Shown in pieces: positions 1-10,998 of a DNA stretch of 64,000 bases (the stretch's first letter is position 1; every line of letters begins with the position of its first letter). Position numbers and translations under genes: made by a program. Source of the DNA: Symsagittifera roscoffensis (Eukaryota > Xenacoelomorpha > Acoela > Convolutidae); contig NC_087063.1 in assembly GCF_963678635.1 (NCBI RefSeq), positions 65,958,471-66,022,470 on the forward strand, written 5' to 3'. The notes beneath the pieces are model-generated. The model did not search any database and was not told the DNA's origin. It saw only the letters and a list, made by a program, of their open reading frames with translations.

Positions 1-393
1 TACGATCTTGTCATCACACCTCATACACAAACAGTTGGATACATTAGAACAAAACGACAAACAATAAAAAGAAAAATTATAAATGAACAAAGACAAATCA
101 CACGAAAAAGATTTTCAAAAAATAGAAACGCCTTTTCAGAATCAGAAGCCAGCAATTTAGATGAACTCTACAAATAAAAAAAATCAATTGATAACAATTG
201 TCCCATTCACGATCAATTATATTTTTCCGATTCAGAAACAACTTCAAATTCATCAAAAAGAGAAAAAAGAAGAACAAAAAAGCAATACAAACACAAACCA
301 GTACACTTGTATAATTGGAATCAACCAATTAGACACATCGATAGTAATATATTAACAGTCATTAAACAAAAAAATGAGCCACACTCAAAGTGA
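1..393 (+). pseudogene. C-terminal end of a reading frame upstream of the retroelement gag region
   Basis: Frame 1 is open from the first base to a TGA at 391-393 except for one TAA at 175-177. The first 50 codons are strongly basic (runs of Lys, Arg and Gln), followed by a Ser/Glu-rich stretch and a Lys/Arg-rich tail. It overlaps the ATG of the next frame (374) by about 20 bases. The base composition (A-rich, G-poor) matches the retroelement to the right, so I infer it is the 3' end of another gene of the same element, whose start lies outside the window. I do not recognise a family. Confidence 0.35.
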
Positions 394-1645
394 CGATAGT
401 CCAGATGACGAAGAGGTTTACCCCTTCCTCATAGATGCACCCGATAATAGAGGGCAACATGATTTTTGCAAGAATTTACTCGTAAATTTGTTTGAACCCG
501 GAATCAGTCCATGCAAAGCAGAATTCCCAGATGTAAAAATCAAAAGACAAATTATTGAACATTATTTGAAAGACATATGTAACTTAACACAACAATATGG
601 AATCTACACCATAGAATTCAGCACACCAAATACGAATCATCGTAAATATGTAATTCAAACAGATGATCTTAAATTAGAATTTTCAAAAGTATTCCTAGAA
701 TATATCAAAAGCATAAAATATCATAATTCACAAAGAGCAAACTCTATATTCACTAATGAAGTTTTTGCAATAATATATACCTATATCTCTATATTAGAAA
801 AAACTGAATTTCAAAGTATCTCACCAACTGAAACATCTAAACATACAAAAGTACGACATGAAATCACATTATTTTCAACTTTTCTACATATAATCAAAGA
901 AAATTTCACTAAAGACGATGTTTCACAACACACAAAACATGACTTACAAAAAATTTTGGCATGGTTTATAATAGATTATTTCACACATACTTTAGACTTA
1001 ATTTCACAAGCAAGAAAAAATTTCAGACCTCAAAATTCAAACGATGATACTGCCATTACAGAACAATCAGACTACGTTTGGGACCCTGAATAGTACCATC
1101 CTACATTTATAAATATCCCACAATCTATCTCAAGTCAAGCAATAAGTACAATATCTTACCACAGAGATTATGTAAAAGTAGTACCACTAACCATTGATGC
1201 AACACCATTAAACTACAATACATTTTTACCTGATACACGAAATAACAGTTTAAAGTCGACCGTCATACACAATGAAAACCTTAAGGGAACTAGAAATCTT
1301 ACACAACAAGATATTCAAACACCATCACAATTCATAAATGAAGAAATTGTCCAAACAACAACAACTACACAACAAAGTATTGCACCAATACATCCAAATT
1401 TAACAACACCAAGAAATACAAATACTTCACAGGCACAAGTAACCTTACAATCAACCGTTAAACCTTCGGTTGCTCCAGAATATTCACATATGGATTATCA
1501 AACATATAGACCCATGACAGTACCGTCAAAAACACAAAAATCATTCACAAGAAACACCTTTGCAGAACATAATTCTGCTCACAAACAAAGAACAAATCAA
1601 CCCCCACGAAAAAAAAAATCATGTATGTTATCACTATTGGGATAA
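374..1645 (+). pseudogene. unidentified pre-Gag protein of the retroelement
   Basis: The frame opens at ATG 374 and is interrupted by one TAG (1091-1093). It then stays open in the same frame to a TAA at 1643-1645, giving about 423 codons. The first 20 residues are acidic (DDSPDDEE). Residues 25-220 look globular and helix-rich, with many hydrophobic positions (a stretch near IIYTYISILEK). The part after the TAG is Thr/Gln/Asn/Pro-rich and looks disordered. It lies directly upstream of Gag in the same orientation with the same A-rich composition. It may be a matrix-like N-terminal part of Gag moved out of frame, or a separate accessory protein. I recognise no family motif. Only the reading frame and composition are seen; membership of the retroelement is inferred. 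Confidence 0.45.
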
Positions 1646-1731
1646 CCCAATGACAACAACCAACTCAGTAAATTTTCGAACTAATTCACATCCTCCACAG
1701 GATCATAGTGAAAATTACCAAATCATAGTGA

Positions 1732-3718
1732 AAATTTTTTCAACAAAACAAAAATAAAAAGCAAGCACCTCATCATAAGGATTATTTATCATCTGATGAT
1801 GATTATTTACAACCAGACATTTTTGCACCATATACCCAAGAATATCGCACACAAGGATCGCGACGACCTCATACATATAATAGAATTTTTTCTCCAAACC
1901 CAACAGATACACGAAATCAACAACCAATACATATGCCAAATCCAACTAATACACAATCTTTTCAACCGATTCAACCAAAAAACCCAATGACTATGCACTC
2001 GTATCAACCAACTCAAATGCAAAATGAAATACCACTTCCATATTACCTTCAGCAACACGAAATAACAAAAAATCAACTTTCAAATTTTTCGCAAATGCCA
2101 AATGCCGCAGAATCACTACAGATGACAATGAATCCATACCTCATGGGTGGATCATCAATAACATCAAACAAACCACTGATGGTATTTACAGGAACAGATC
2201 CTGAATATTCTGTAGAAGTTTATTTAAATGCAGTAACAGCAAATTTAATTTTAAATATAGGACCTGAACCAATTACTACGCCACTATATCAAAATTGGAT
2301 ACATAGACGCACAGCATTGATACAAACAACCTTAGATGGCGCAGCTCAAAAATGGTCTTCAGTATTACCTATAGAAATAAAATCAGACTGGAAAAGATTT
2401 ACACAAGAATTTTCAAAAAATGTTTGACTCCGAAAGAAATAAACAACACCAAAGAGTTTTATGTAATGAAATTCGCAGATTACCAAATGAAAACATCAAA
2501 CAATTAGCAGTACGTATCGAAACACTAGTTCGAAAAGCATATTCACTTAATACGCATGACTATAAAAACACAAAAATGTCAGAAATTTTAATGATGACCT
2601 TAACACCTCAATTAAGGAAAATAGCAATAAAAAAGAGAGTATCTCATCCTTCCTCAATTCGAGAGCCAGATTTAGATTTTCGAAAACTAGTAGACAAACT
2701 AGAGCAAGCGGAAATCACAATGAAACTTGAAGAAACAGAAAATCTAAAACTACAATATGTTAATCGAATTGAAACAAACACTACGCATATAAATAACATA
2801 CAGGAATCAGATACAGACCTAGTTGAAAAAATCACTGAAATATTAAACATTTATGAAAAACATCCAAATTTTAAAGGCAAACTATCCTTCAAAAAATGGT
2901 GTAATTATTGCCGACGATACGGACACAGTATTTCCGAAGGTAGACAAAAACAACAAGATAACCAAAATAAACCTCAAAAGCATAAAGAACCAAATAAATC
3001 GTTCTATCAATATATGAAAAAAGATCAAAATCTACCAAACAAAAATATATATAGTAACAACAGTTCAGAAAAACCACTTCCGAACAACACCAATTACACA
3101 AGGAATCAATCACCATATAACTCAAGTTATAGAGGAAGATCACCAGAACGAAGAAATACACAAAATTCATCACAAAATAATTATAATCGATCAAATAGTC
3201 GAAATAACTATTCGAGATCAAATTCCAATGCAACACAATTTGTTTATAGATCCAGATACCAATCAAACCCAAGAAATAAACACTATTCCAATAATCAATC
3301 ACGAAACTCATCATACAACAGAAATAGAAACTATTCACATAATCGAAATAGAAGTTATTCGAACAATCGAAATCAGAATTACCCGAACAATCGATCAAGA
3401 AAAAACTCGTATAATAGATCAAACTATCACAGATCAAATGACAATTATCAAAACAGATCACGGAACAATTCACAAAATCGAAATTCAAGTTATAATAATC
3501 AATATAGAAATTATTTTCAGTCACCACATAGGAATAATAACCATTATAATAATTCTGAACATCGATACAGAAGTAGTACACCAAAACATCAAAGACATAT
3601 TAATCAAGTACAGTCAAATGAAGAAACAACATCAGACCCCCCAGGTATTGATGACACAGGAAGTAACGAACTACAACTAAATAAAAAAAAACTGTGGATC
3701 ATCAGATACAGAAAGTGA
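1732..3718 (+). pseudogene. gag: Gag of a Ty3-type retroelement
   Basis: This is the structural polyprotein that packages element RNA. Frame 1 is open from 1732 (first ATG 1933) to 2427, where the reading moves to frame 2 at an A6 run next to ATG 2420 and continues to 3718. The stretch around 2180-2700 has the pattern of a Ty3-type capsid: a Trp-containing helix (KSDWKRFTQEFSK), then a helix-rich region. A zinc knuckle lies at 2900-2941 with Cys, Cys and His correctly spaced, but the last ligand position reads Gly instead of Cys. The C-terminal 250 residues are extremely rich in Asn, Arg, Ser and Tyr, as expected of an RNA-binding tail. A small near-duplication (15 bases, at 1703 and 1722) with two stops separates this frame from the frame upstream. 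The A runs at 2415-2420 and 3682-3690 could be mutations, sequencing indels or, for the second, a programmed shift into Pol. Confidence 0.7.
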
Positions 3719-4466
3719 TACAGAAAATACCATCTCCGTAAATATGATAACAGTCGAAAACGACTATGAACCTATCATATATGAACAACCTTTTACATCA
3801 CGTATATATGAAAATCAATTGGAACTCCTTCACAATTATTATATTGAACCCATCAAAAAAACACAAACTGCACAAGAAATAAACAAAATTAACACGGTAA
3901 ATAAACCCGATGAAAAAGACAAAACAAAATGTTTAAACACAAATCATATATATCAAAATATACAAAAAGAACAACCCAGAGAAAAAATTTGGAAAATACC
4001 ATTTCTCTTAGAAAGTCCAAGAAACAAAGAAGTTCAACCACAAGATCTTGAAATTGATTTTTTAATTGATTCAGGAGCAGAATCAAACATAATTAATATT
4101 CCCACATGGAATGAAATCAAAACATTACATCCAAAATTTGCAACCTTTAGTAAACTAACAACAGCATAAGGATCAACATTAGTAAATTATGGAAAAATCC
4201 AATTATTCCTTCTGCCCACAAGAACAATGGAGCAAAATAAATTTCTAAACAAACCATTTAAACAAATATTTCATATTCCTGATATTAAGCACAATATCAT
4301 TGGCATACCATTTATATCAAAATATATACCAACAATCAACATCTTAAATAGTAAAATATTAATCAAAGATAAATACACAAAAACAAAAAATACAGCTCTA
4401 ACATTTTTTCAAAGATTAAACAAACAACCACCATTCTTCTCAAAATTTTATCCAATTTATAACTAA
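3691..4466 (+). pseudogene. Pol N-terminus: aspartic protease region
   Basis: This region should cut the Gag and Pol polyproteins. It follows Gag through an A9 run (3682-3690) that moves the reading forward by one base. After about 110 residues of spacer the protease core FLIDSGAESNIIN appears, with the catalytic Asp codon at 4068-4070 in the usual D-S/T-G triad. One in-frame TAA (4167-4169) interrupts it. The same frame then continues through a segment with a GIPFISKY-type stretch that fits the second half of a retropepsin fold, and closes at the TAA at 4464-4466. The order Gag-protease-RT is that of Ty3-type elements. Inactive as read. Confidence 0.6.
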
Positions 4467-5534
4467 CAACGGAAACACCTGAAACCATTATCAGGGAAAA
4501 TATATAATTTTTCAATAAAACAAGTTCACCAGTATGACAAAAGTCAAAATAAACAAGTTTTTATGTCAGACTTTGAATTTAAACCTATTCAAAAGTTTTT
4601 CAAAATCACGATCCCATCTATAAAATATTTGAAAAACACGAATTCGACATCATTTTGTTACACGTGTATAACAATACACCGTATCAAGTAACATTATATT
4701 TAGGACTTTTAGGATATTGCCAAACAAACGCTACAATCTCACCCATACATGAAGTAGCCTACCGCGTAAATAATATACTCCAATTATTAGATATTTGCCA
4801 ATCCACAATTCTTAACGAAGAATTATCCATAAATAACATAATAAGCAATGAAAAGAGAAACACAGATTATTTCAAAAAATATATATTTTAAACCAACATT
4901 CAATATAACAAATTACACAAAAGAACAACAACAATTTGTAACGATGTTCAATTTTGAACACTCACAAATTACACAAATCGAATTTGACAAACTAGCAGAA
5001 CAACTGTTAAAATATTCAACAGTCTACGCAACATCAAAATTTGATGTTGGTAAAATCAGTTCATCACTACATCTCCCGTTAAAACCTGACGCAGTTTTCA
5101 AAAAACAAAAAGCTAGTAAAGTACCAATTCATTTACATTACAAAGTAAATAGATTACTTGATATTTTGGAACAATACAAAATTATCTCACCAGTAAATAA
5201 AGAAGAACAACCAAAAGGTAACACATTTATTAACCCTGTTATCATTCTAGCAAAAAAAGAATCATTAAAAATAGTTTTACACGCTAGATACCTCAGTTCA
5301 CTAATAGACGAATCGAAATGCAATTGGCCTATTGAACCAATACAAGTTATTTTAACAAAAACAAACGGAAAATACTTTACTGCCGCAGATATGAATAGCG
5401 CATACAATCAAATGCCACTTGATGAACAATCACGACGTTTAACACCATTTGTTATTGGAAATCAACAATATGAATTTAACCGCCTATTCTATGGAATTTC
5501 CATAGGACCAGCAGCATTTTCAGCTTTTGAGTAA
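4467..5534 (+). pseudogene. Connector and N-terminal half of Ty3-type reverse transcriptase
   Basis: The coding signal runs through three frames: frame 3 to about 4650, frame 2 from about 4630 to 4891, then frame 3 again from about 4870 to 5534, so at least two small indels are present. From about 5060 the finger and palm of a Ty3-type reverse transcriptase are readable: a KVPIHLHYKV stretch, a segment ending NPVIILAKKES, and motif A (FTAADMNSAYNQMPL) with its metal-binding Asp. In the KIVLHARYL stretch a His stands where Ty3-type enzymes normally have Asp. The frame ends at 5534 in the NRLFYGISIGPAAF motif. There the sequence gagtaaaat is repeated twice and the reading passes to the next frame. 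Confidence 0.7.
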
Positions 5535-7233
5535 AATGAGTAAAATTTTTAGACCACTAATAATCAAGAAAAACGCAATCACCTATTTAGATGATGTTTT
5601 TATGCAATCACAGACAAAAGAGGAAATGTTTACAGTTTTAGAACACTATCATAAAATACTTCAGAACGAAAATCTGAAGGCCGCCCCCGATAAATCGCAC
5701 TTCTTTTTAACACGAGTTAAATTTTTAGGACATAATATAGAAAGAAACACAATCACTCCATTAAAATCACGCATTGATTCTATTCAAAAACTTCAACCAC
5801 CAACAAACAAAAAGAAAATCCAAGAATTCCTTGGAATGTTAAATTTCTTAAGCAAGTACGTTTATAAAATGCAATTATATTTAAGATCGTTCTATAATAT
5901 CCTCAGAGAACAAAATAATTTTGAATGGACCACTGAACATCAAACACGATTTGAAGAAATTAACAAACTTTTAACTGAACAAATTTCAAACACAATTCCA
6001 GATCCAAATCAACCTTTCTATGCAATGTGCGATGCTTCAAATTTTGGCATCGGCGCAGCATTACTACAATCACATAGTGGTACAAATAAAATGAACCTTA
6101 TATCAGCAAATTCCCGATTATTCATACAAGCAGAGCTACGACTCTCAACTCTAATGAGAGAATGTACAGCTATAATTTATACAATTAACCAGTATGAATT
6201 TCTGATACTTGGATCAAAACATCCAACAGTTCTATTCACAGACCATAAACCAATCATTTTTCTCTTTACACGAAAATCAAATCCCAATCACCGAGTTTAT
6301 AGATTTCAATTAATTGTAATGAAATTTCCAAACTTACATATAGTTTGGACAGCAGGAAAGAATCTTGCATTACCAGATAAATTCAGTCGAAACACACCAC
6401 CTGAATTACTTACACGAAAAACTACAGTTGAAATACCAAAAAATATAAAATTTTACCATGCAAAAGACGAAACATCACCCCGACTAGAATGCAAATATGC
6501 AGTAAAAACTGACATTGACCAATCACAAATAAATAACCTACAACATTTCCCACTTTACTTAGATTGCCAAAATAATCACTACGAAGTTGATCTACTAGGA
6601 ACATCAACTTTCAAACCAATTCCATACTCACAATGGATAAAAAATAACACCCAACAAAAAAGAATAAAACACCACTCGCATAAAAAAGACCTTTTTCCGT
6701 TAATTGAAAAAGAAAATTTAACTGATAAAATAAATTTATCAGGACCACAAACAAATGATTCAAAATACACAATAAACCAAGTTTTTGACCTCCATGACCC
6801 ACTTGACACAATTCCCCTATCTAAATTAGAAATTGAAAATATTTTTCTCCCTCCAACAGATAAAATTACACTTGAACTCTTGAAACAATATCAAAATCTT
6901 GACCCAGTAATTAGACAACTAAAATCATGGCACAACTACAAAACTGAGCCCGTAAAAGCAGATACCACAATTTTAGGAAATAAAACACTCCTCCGATATT
7001 TCCGAAAATTTAATAATACAACAATTAATGAAATCACAGACCTTCTAGAATATCAATTAAATGATTCTACAGTTCCCTGTCTCCCTTTAAGTATGATTCT
7101 AAAAGCTTTTAACATTTCACATACACAAAACACTAAAGGACACTCTGGATCAGAGAAAACTTATTCAAATTTTACACAAAATTTTTATTTCCCAAATGCA
7201 CCAATTTGGATGCTTGTGTGTGTGATGCAATGA
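5527..7233 (+). pseudogene. pol: Pol: reverse transcriptase palm, RNase H and integrase zinc-binding region
   Basis: One uninterrupted stretch of 568 codons. Residues 20-23 are YLDD, the reverse transcriptase catalytic box. Residues 65-130 hold the KFLGH and FLGMLNFLSKYV motifs that are usual downstream of it in Ty3-type enzymes. RNase H follows, with the four acidic residues in place: Asp169 (CDASNFG), Glu212 (RECTA), Asp239 (FTDHKP) and Asp284 (LPDKFSR). A 180-residue linker leads to the N-terminal zinc-binding part of integrase (HTQNTKGHSG, from about 7120), cut at 7233 by a frameshift beside a TG repeat (7214-7224). The order RT-RNase H-integrase is diagnostic of Ty3-type (Metaviridae-like) elements and excludes Copia. 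BEL/Pao is less likely from the motifs. Confidence 0.85.
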
Positions 7234-8595
7234 TTGTATAGTATGCCAGCTAAATAAACCTTATCCAAATCAAAAACAAATAGCACAAAAACAAGATTTT
7301 AAAGGACAAAGTTTATATTTTAACCATCGTATTTCATTCGATACAAAAGGACCAATTTCACCATCCTCTGAAGGAAACTCCTACATTATGGTAATTGTTG
7401 ATGCATTTACAGATTATGTAGCACTCAACCCAGTACCACATTGTAACGCTTATTATGTGCTTACACAACACTTTATGAACACTGGATAGCTAAATTCGGA
7501 TTACCCGAAATCTTAGTTACAGACAACGGTACAGAATTCTTAAATAATGAAATCATCACACTATGTCACTTATATAACATCAAACACAAACCGCATACAT
7601 CTCATGCACCTTGGACAAACGGCTTAGTCGAAGGTATGAACCGTTCACTACAAGAATATCTTAGATGTATCATAAATGGAAATGATACAAGATACACAGA
7701 ATGGTCAGCAGATGTAAAATTATTTCCCTTAGCATATAATTCACAAATTACGACAACTCTAGGAATGTCACCATACGAAATGGTTTTTAATCAAAAGCCA
7801 CGTAAACCAATTATGTTTACAGCAAACTCTCATAAAAATGCACAAGGTCATTGCCAACCAAATAAAGACTCAGTTTGTTATAACCTACCTTTACACACGC
7901 ATGATGAAGATCATTTTCATCACCCACAAATCCTTAAATTAGCCTCCGGTAGACGCACCGAATGGATTTTAAATAGAGATAAAAAACACAATGAAATTTA
8001 CCAAAGAGTAACAAAAAAATTGTTACAAAGGCAAAACATTAACGAACAAATTAATTCACGCTTTACACCAGCCTCAGATTTAAAAATTGGAAAATTTGTC
8101 TTAATACCTAATTTTAATACACAAAAAGGCATTTCTAAAAAATTACAACCCCTTTGCAAAGAACCAAACCAAATAATTGCCAAACCCACTGACGTAACAT
8201 ATAAAATCACCGATTCAGACCAAAAAGAAATTGTTCAACATCGGAACAATCTATTGCCTTACTACCCAAAAGAAAACGCACTACGCGAGTTAACTCAATT
8301 ATATTCTTTCACAGGTTTAAAAGTTATTCAAAATCACCCACATACGGAAAGAGAAATAAATGAACAAAACGACATTCATCATGGAAAACAAAACACAAAA
8401 CCAACTACAACCCAAAACAGTACAAAAAAGCTAGATCAAAAAATACCTCAAAAAGAAAAGAAAAATAGAAAAATGATAGAAAAAATTATACTACAAGAAC
8501 AAGTCGAGAAATCAGAACATAGAGAGTCATCACGACTTAGAAATCAACCACGTAAAAAATACAAAACATTCATACCACAATCTAAAATATTTTAA
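7226..8595 (+). pseudogene. Integrase catalytic core and C-terminal domain
   Basis: Frame 2 carries the second Cys pair of the zinc finger (CIVCQ) and the start of the core, with the first catalytic Asp at 7340-7342 (SFDTKGP). It runs into a TAG at 7486-7488. Frame 1 then continues with the second Asp (VTDNGTEF, 7522-7524) and the Glu (GLVEGMN, 7630-7632). The last two are separated by 35 residues, the D,D(35)E arrangement of retroviral and Ty3-type integrases. From 7636 to 8595 the frame is open for 319 codons and holds a basic C-terminal region ending in RKKYKTF. A single indel near 7455-7485 splits the core. The start at 7636 used in a naive reading is internal to the domain, not a real start. 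Confidence 0.8.
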
Positions 8596-9411
8596 AAAGT
8601 TGAATTTCAAAAACAACTTTAATTTTAAAATTAATAATCTTTGCACCTCTGAATCATTTTGAACTTTCATTTCTCAAAGTAACATGCTGACAAACGCGCA
8701 ACAATTCTAGTTCAAATTTAGCCAATAGGATTCATTCAATCCGTCACCTTCTATAACTATAACACCAACCAATTAGACGAAAGATATTAAACTCCAGGCA
8801 TATCTATAACTATAACTTTACAACCTCCAGGTCAAAAATAAGCAAACCACTCAAACTTGACAACTAAAATAAATACCACCATAATATCATAACCCTCCCT
8901 TATCTAATAACGCAAAGATCAACAATAATTTCCCAACTTAGACCTCAAAAACCCCCCAACCAAAAATGATAAATTAGCCTAAAGTAAAAATACGACCATA
9001 TTAATTTAGCCTAAAGTACAAAAAACTCAAAAATACCCCAGATCACCTGACAAATAAAAATAAAGCAAAGAAGACCTCCCGAACACCATAAAATTCGCCC
9101 CCAACAACTTTTCACAAAACTCAACCCAATTGTCAAAAAATCAAAAAATAATCCGACCACACTTGAAAATCGCCCCAAACAACAAAAAATATTCGACCAA
9201 GAAGCCATTTCTTAAATGCTCTTCTCTCGATCAGTCAATACAATTTTCAACATTTTCATAAACTTTTTCACAATACTTAAACTTTTATTCATATTTATCT
9301 TTGATACCTTTGAAGCTTTTATAATAATTTTAATCATTTTTTGCAATATTTTTTAAATTTTCTACTCCCTATTTGAAATATATCTCCAACTTTCCCAAAT
9401 CATTGACCATA
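8596..9411 (+). other. Non-coding A/C-rich spacer between pol and the accessory genes
   Basis: I see no reading frame of note on the plus strand. The composition (many A and C, few G) is that of the retroelement and the near-repeat ctataactataac occurs around 8755-8815. It may have been a leader or splice region for the downstream genes, but nothing in the sequence proves this. Confidence 0.4.
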
Positions 9412-9419
9412 TTCACAGG

Positions 9420-9580
9420 CAGGGGCAAAATTTGGCCAAAACAGGGTCTTTTTACTGCTTTTGGAGAGCTCGGAAAATCAATCTGATCGACCTAAAAAAA
9501 AAAAAAAGGTCGTCAAAATTTTCGAAAATTTTTTGAAAATCCGCCCCCCCCCCCTCGAGAAAATCCTAGATCCGCCCCTG
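9420..9580. mobile_element. Non-autonomous hAT-type MITE inserted in the retroelement
   Basis: A 161-bp element begins CAGGGGC and ends GCCCCTG, and is flanked on both sides by the 8-bp direct repeat ttcacagg (9412-9419 and 9581-9588). An 8-bp target duplication with CAGGGGC-type ends is the signature of hAT transposons. The right part (GATCCGCCCCTG, and TCGAGAAAATCCTAGATCC before it) matches the ends of the copies at 50037, 57805, 58145 and 58597. The left part is shortened compared with them. Confidence 0.85.
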
Positions 9581-9612
9581 TTCACAGGTACGATAACCCA
9601 AAGTTTATTTAA

Positions 9613-10925
9613 ATGATACGAACAATTTTTAGTAGAACAGATATTTTTTTACTATTTGTAATTTTTATAACTTTTTTATCGTCCCTAATATTGACAATGT
9701 GCAAATGTATTAAAAAAGGCAATAATCACATTCGCCTTAGCAACAATCCTTTTAATTCTTTTCCTTGAGGAATACAACAATAAACAAAAACTTTTTCACC
9801 AGGAAAAATCAATCAGAATACCTTCAAAAATTGGTAACCAACAATCACACAGTCAGTCTTCACCGACATCATCCCAAGAAAACCCGACAATACCTACAAC
9901 TACCCAAGACCCCCAAACATCCACACGAATTTCTTTCCAAGATAACCCATACACTTTTGAAGAACGACACGCTCGCTTATCTGAACCATTAGAACCAGTT
10001 CAGCGACAGGCACCCCTAAGTGAACCAACATATAACTTGTACCCAACATTACCACAAGAATTAAGTAGAATCAGAAATATTAGTCGAAACCAAAATACAG
10101 TTGAAATAAATAAACAAATTATACATCCACGACGAAATAAAAATTTCCAAACCCCCCGAGTTCATTTTGATATACCCCAATCCCCATCACCAATTACTCC
10201 AGACAATAGCACATTACCAGAAACCCCTTCACTTCTTTCACAACGTAGCACCTCAAGTCCCTCAGATTACTTAGGTTCAACACCAACATCTGAACAAATA
10301 CGTGACAATCCCTTTAATCCCCCCCAACCAAACATCACGACTACCATATTGGACAACACACTCATTCACACAAGGTGAACCAAATTTAATAAATGATCCA
10401 ATAGATATTTCTACGGATACAACAACATCATCATCACTACCAGATACATTATCACTACCATCAACACCATCAATAAGCCAGATTTCACCGACGCCTTTCC
10501 CCCTAAATTTTCCAAATAACCTCGACGCTAGATATCGAGAACAATCATCAACAAATATCCCTTTAAGATTAGATTGGAACACGTGCACAGCACCCCCATC
10601 ATTATTTGGACAACATCCAGAAAGTAACCGACTCCACAAATGGGCACTCCATAGACTACAATATAGACAAGACATTCGTGACCATAACATCCAAATACTC
10701 CAACAAAATAGTCTACAATTAAAATTCGAAATCACGGTTAAACTTAACAACATTGTTCAACATCCTTACCCATTAAACCCACCCAATATAACAGCTCAAT
10801 CGCTACCACCACCATTTATAACAACTGAAGTAATATATAAGTACGACAGATATACCAAAAAGACAATTGGTTACATCACATTTTATAACCCATACTCAGG
10901 ATTATCATACACATGTATATTCTAA
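9613..10925 (+). pseudogene. unidentified membrane protein between integrase and envelope
   Basis: ATG 9613 opens a short frame whose residues 12-30 are strongly hydrophobic (FLLFVIFITFLSSLIL). At an A-run (9712-9717) the reading can pass to another frame that begins with a second hydrophobic segment (IITFALATILLILFL). It then runs open through a Ser/Thr/Pro/Gln-rich region of about 200 residues to 10378, and a further shift near 10300-10375 leads to 10925. The last 130 residues look folded (DWNTCTAPPSLFG, then HKWALHRLQYRQD) and end in a short Tyr/Phe-rich segment. Two closely spaced helices followed by a long Ser/Pro-rich stalk suggest a membrane-anchored protein. It lies immediately before the glycoprotein gene. 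I recognise no family. The joins between frames are inferred. Confidence 0.45.
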
Positions 10926-10984
10926 AAATATTGATACTTCAACAAATCTTTTTTTTCAATATTTTCCGACCCAAAAACAAATCC

Positions 10985-10998
10985 TTCTCCCCGCACAG
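10985..10998 (+). promoter_or_regulatory. Splice-acceptor-like site before the envelope gene
   Basis: A pyrimidine-rich stretch ending ccccgcacag lies just before the open frame of the glycoprotein. Retroviral envelope genes are usually expressed from a spliced RNA, so this is a reasonable 3' splice site. No donor was identified. Confidence 0.3.

Noticed and set aside
2889-3584. 231-codon minus-strand frame opposite Gag
   Set aside because: It is the mirror of the Asn/Arg/Ser/Tyr-rich Gag tail; its Tyr/Asn/Cys/Phe composition is what the complement of that repeat-rich sequence gives.
3228-3680. Alternative plus-strand Ile/Thr/Arg/Glu-rich frame inside Gag
   Set aside because: It is an out-of-frame reading of the low-complexity Gag tail.
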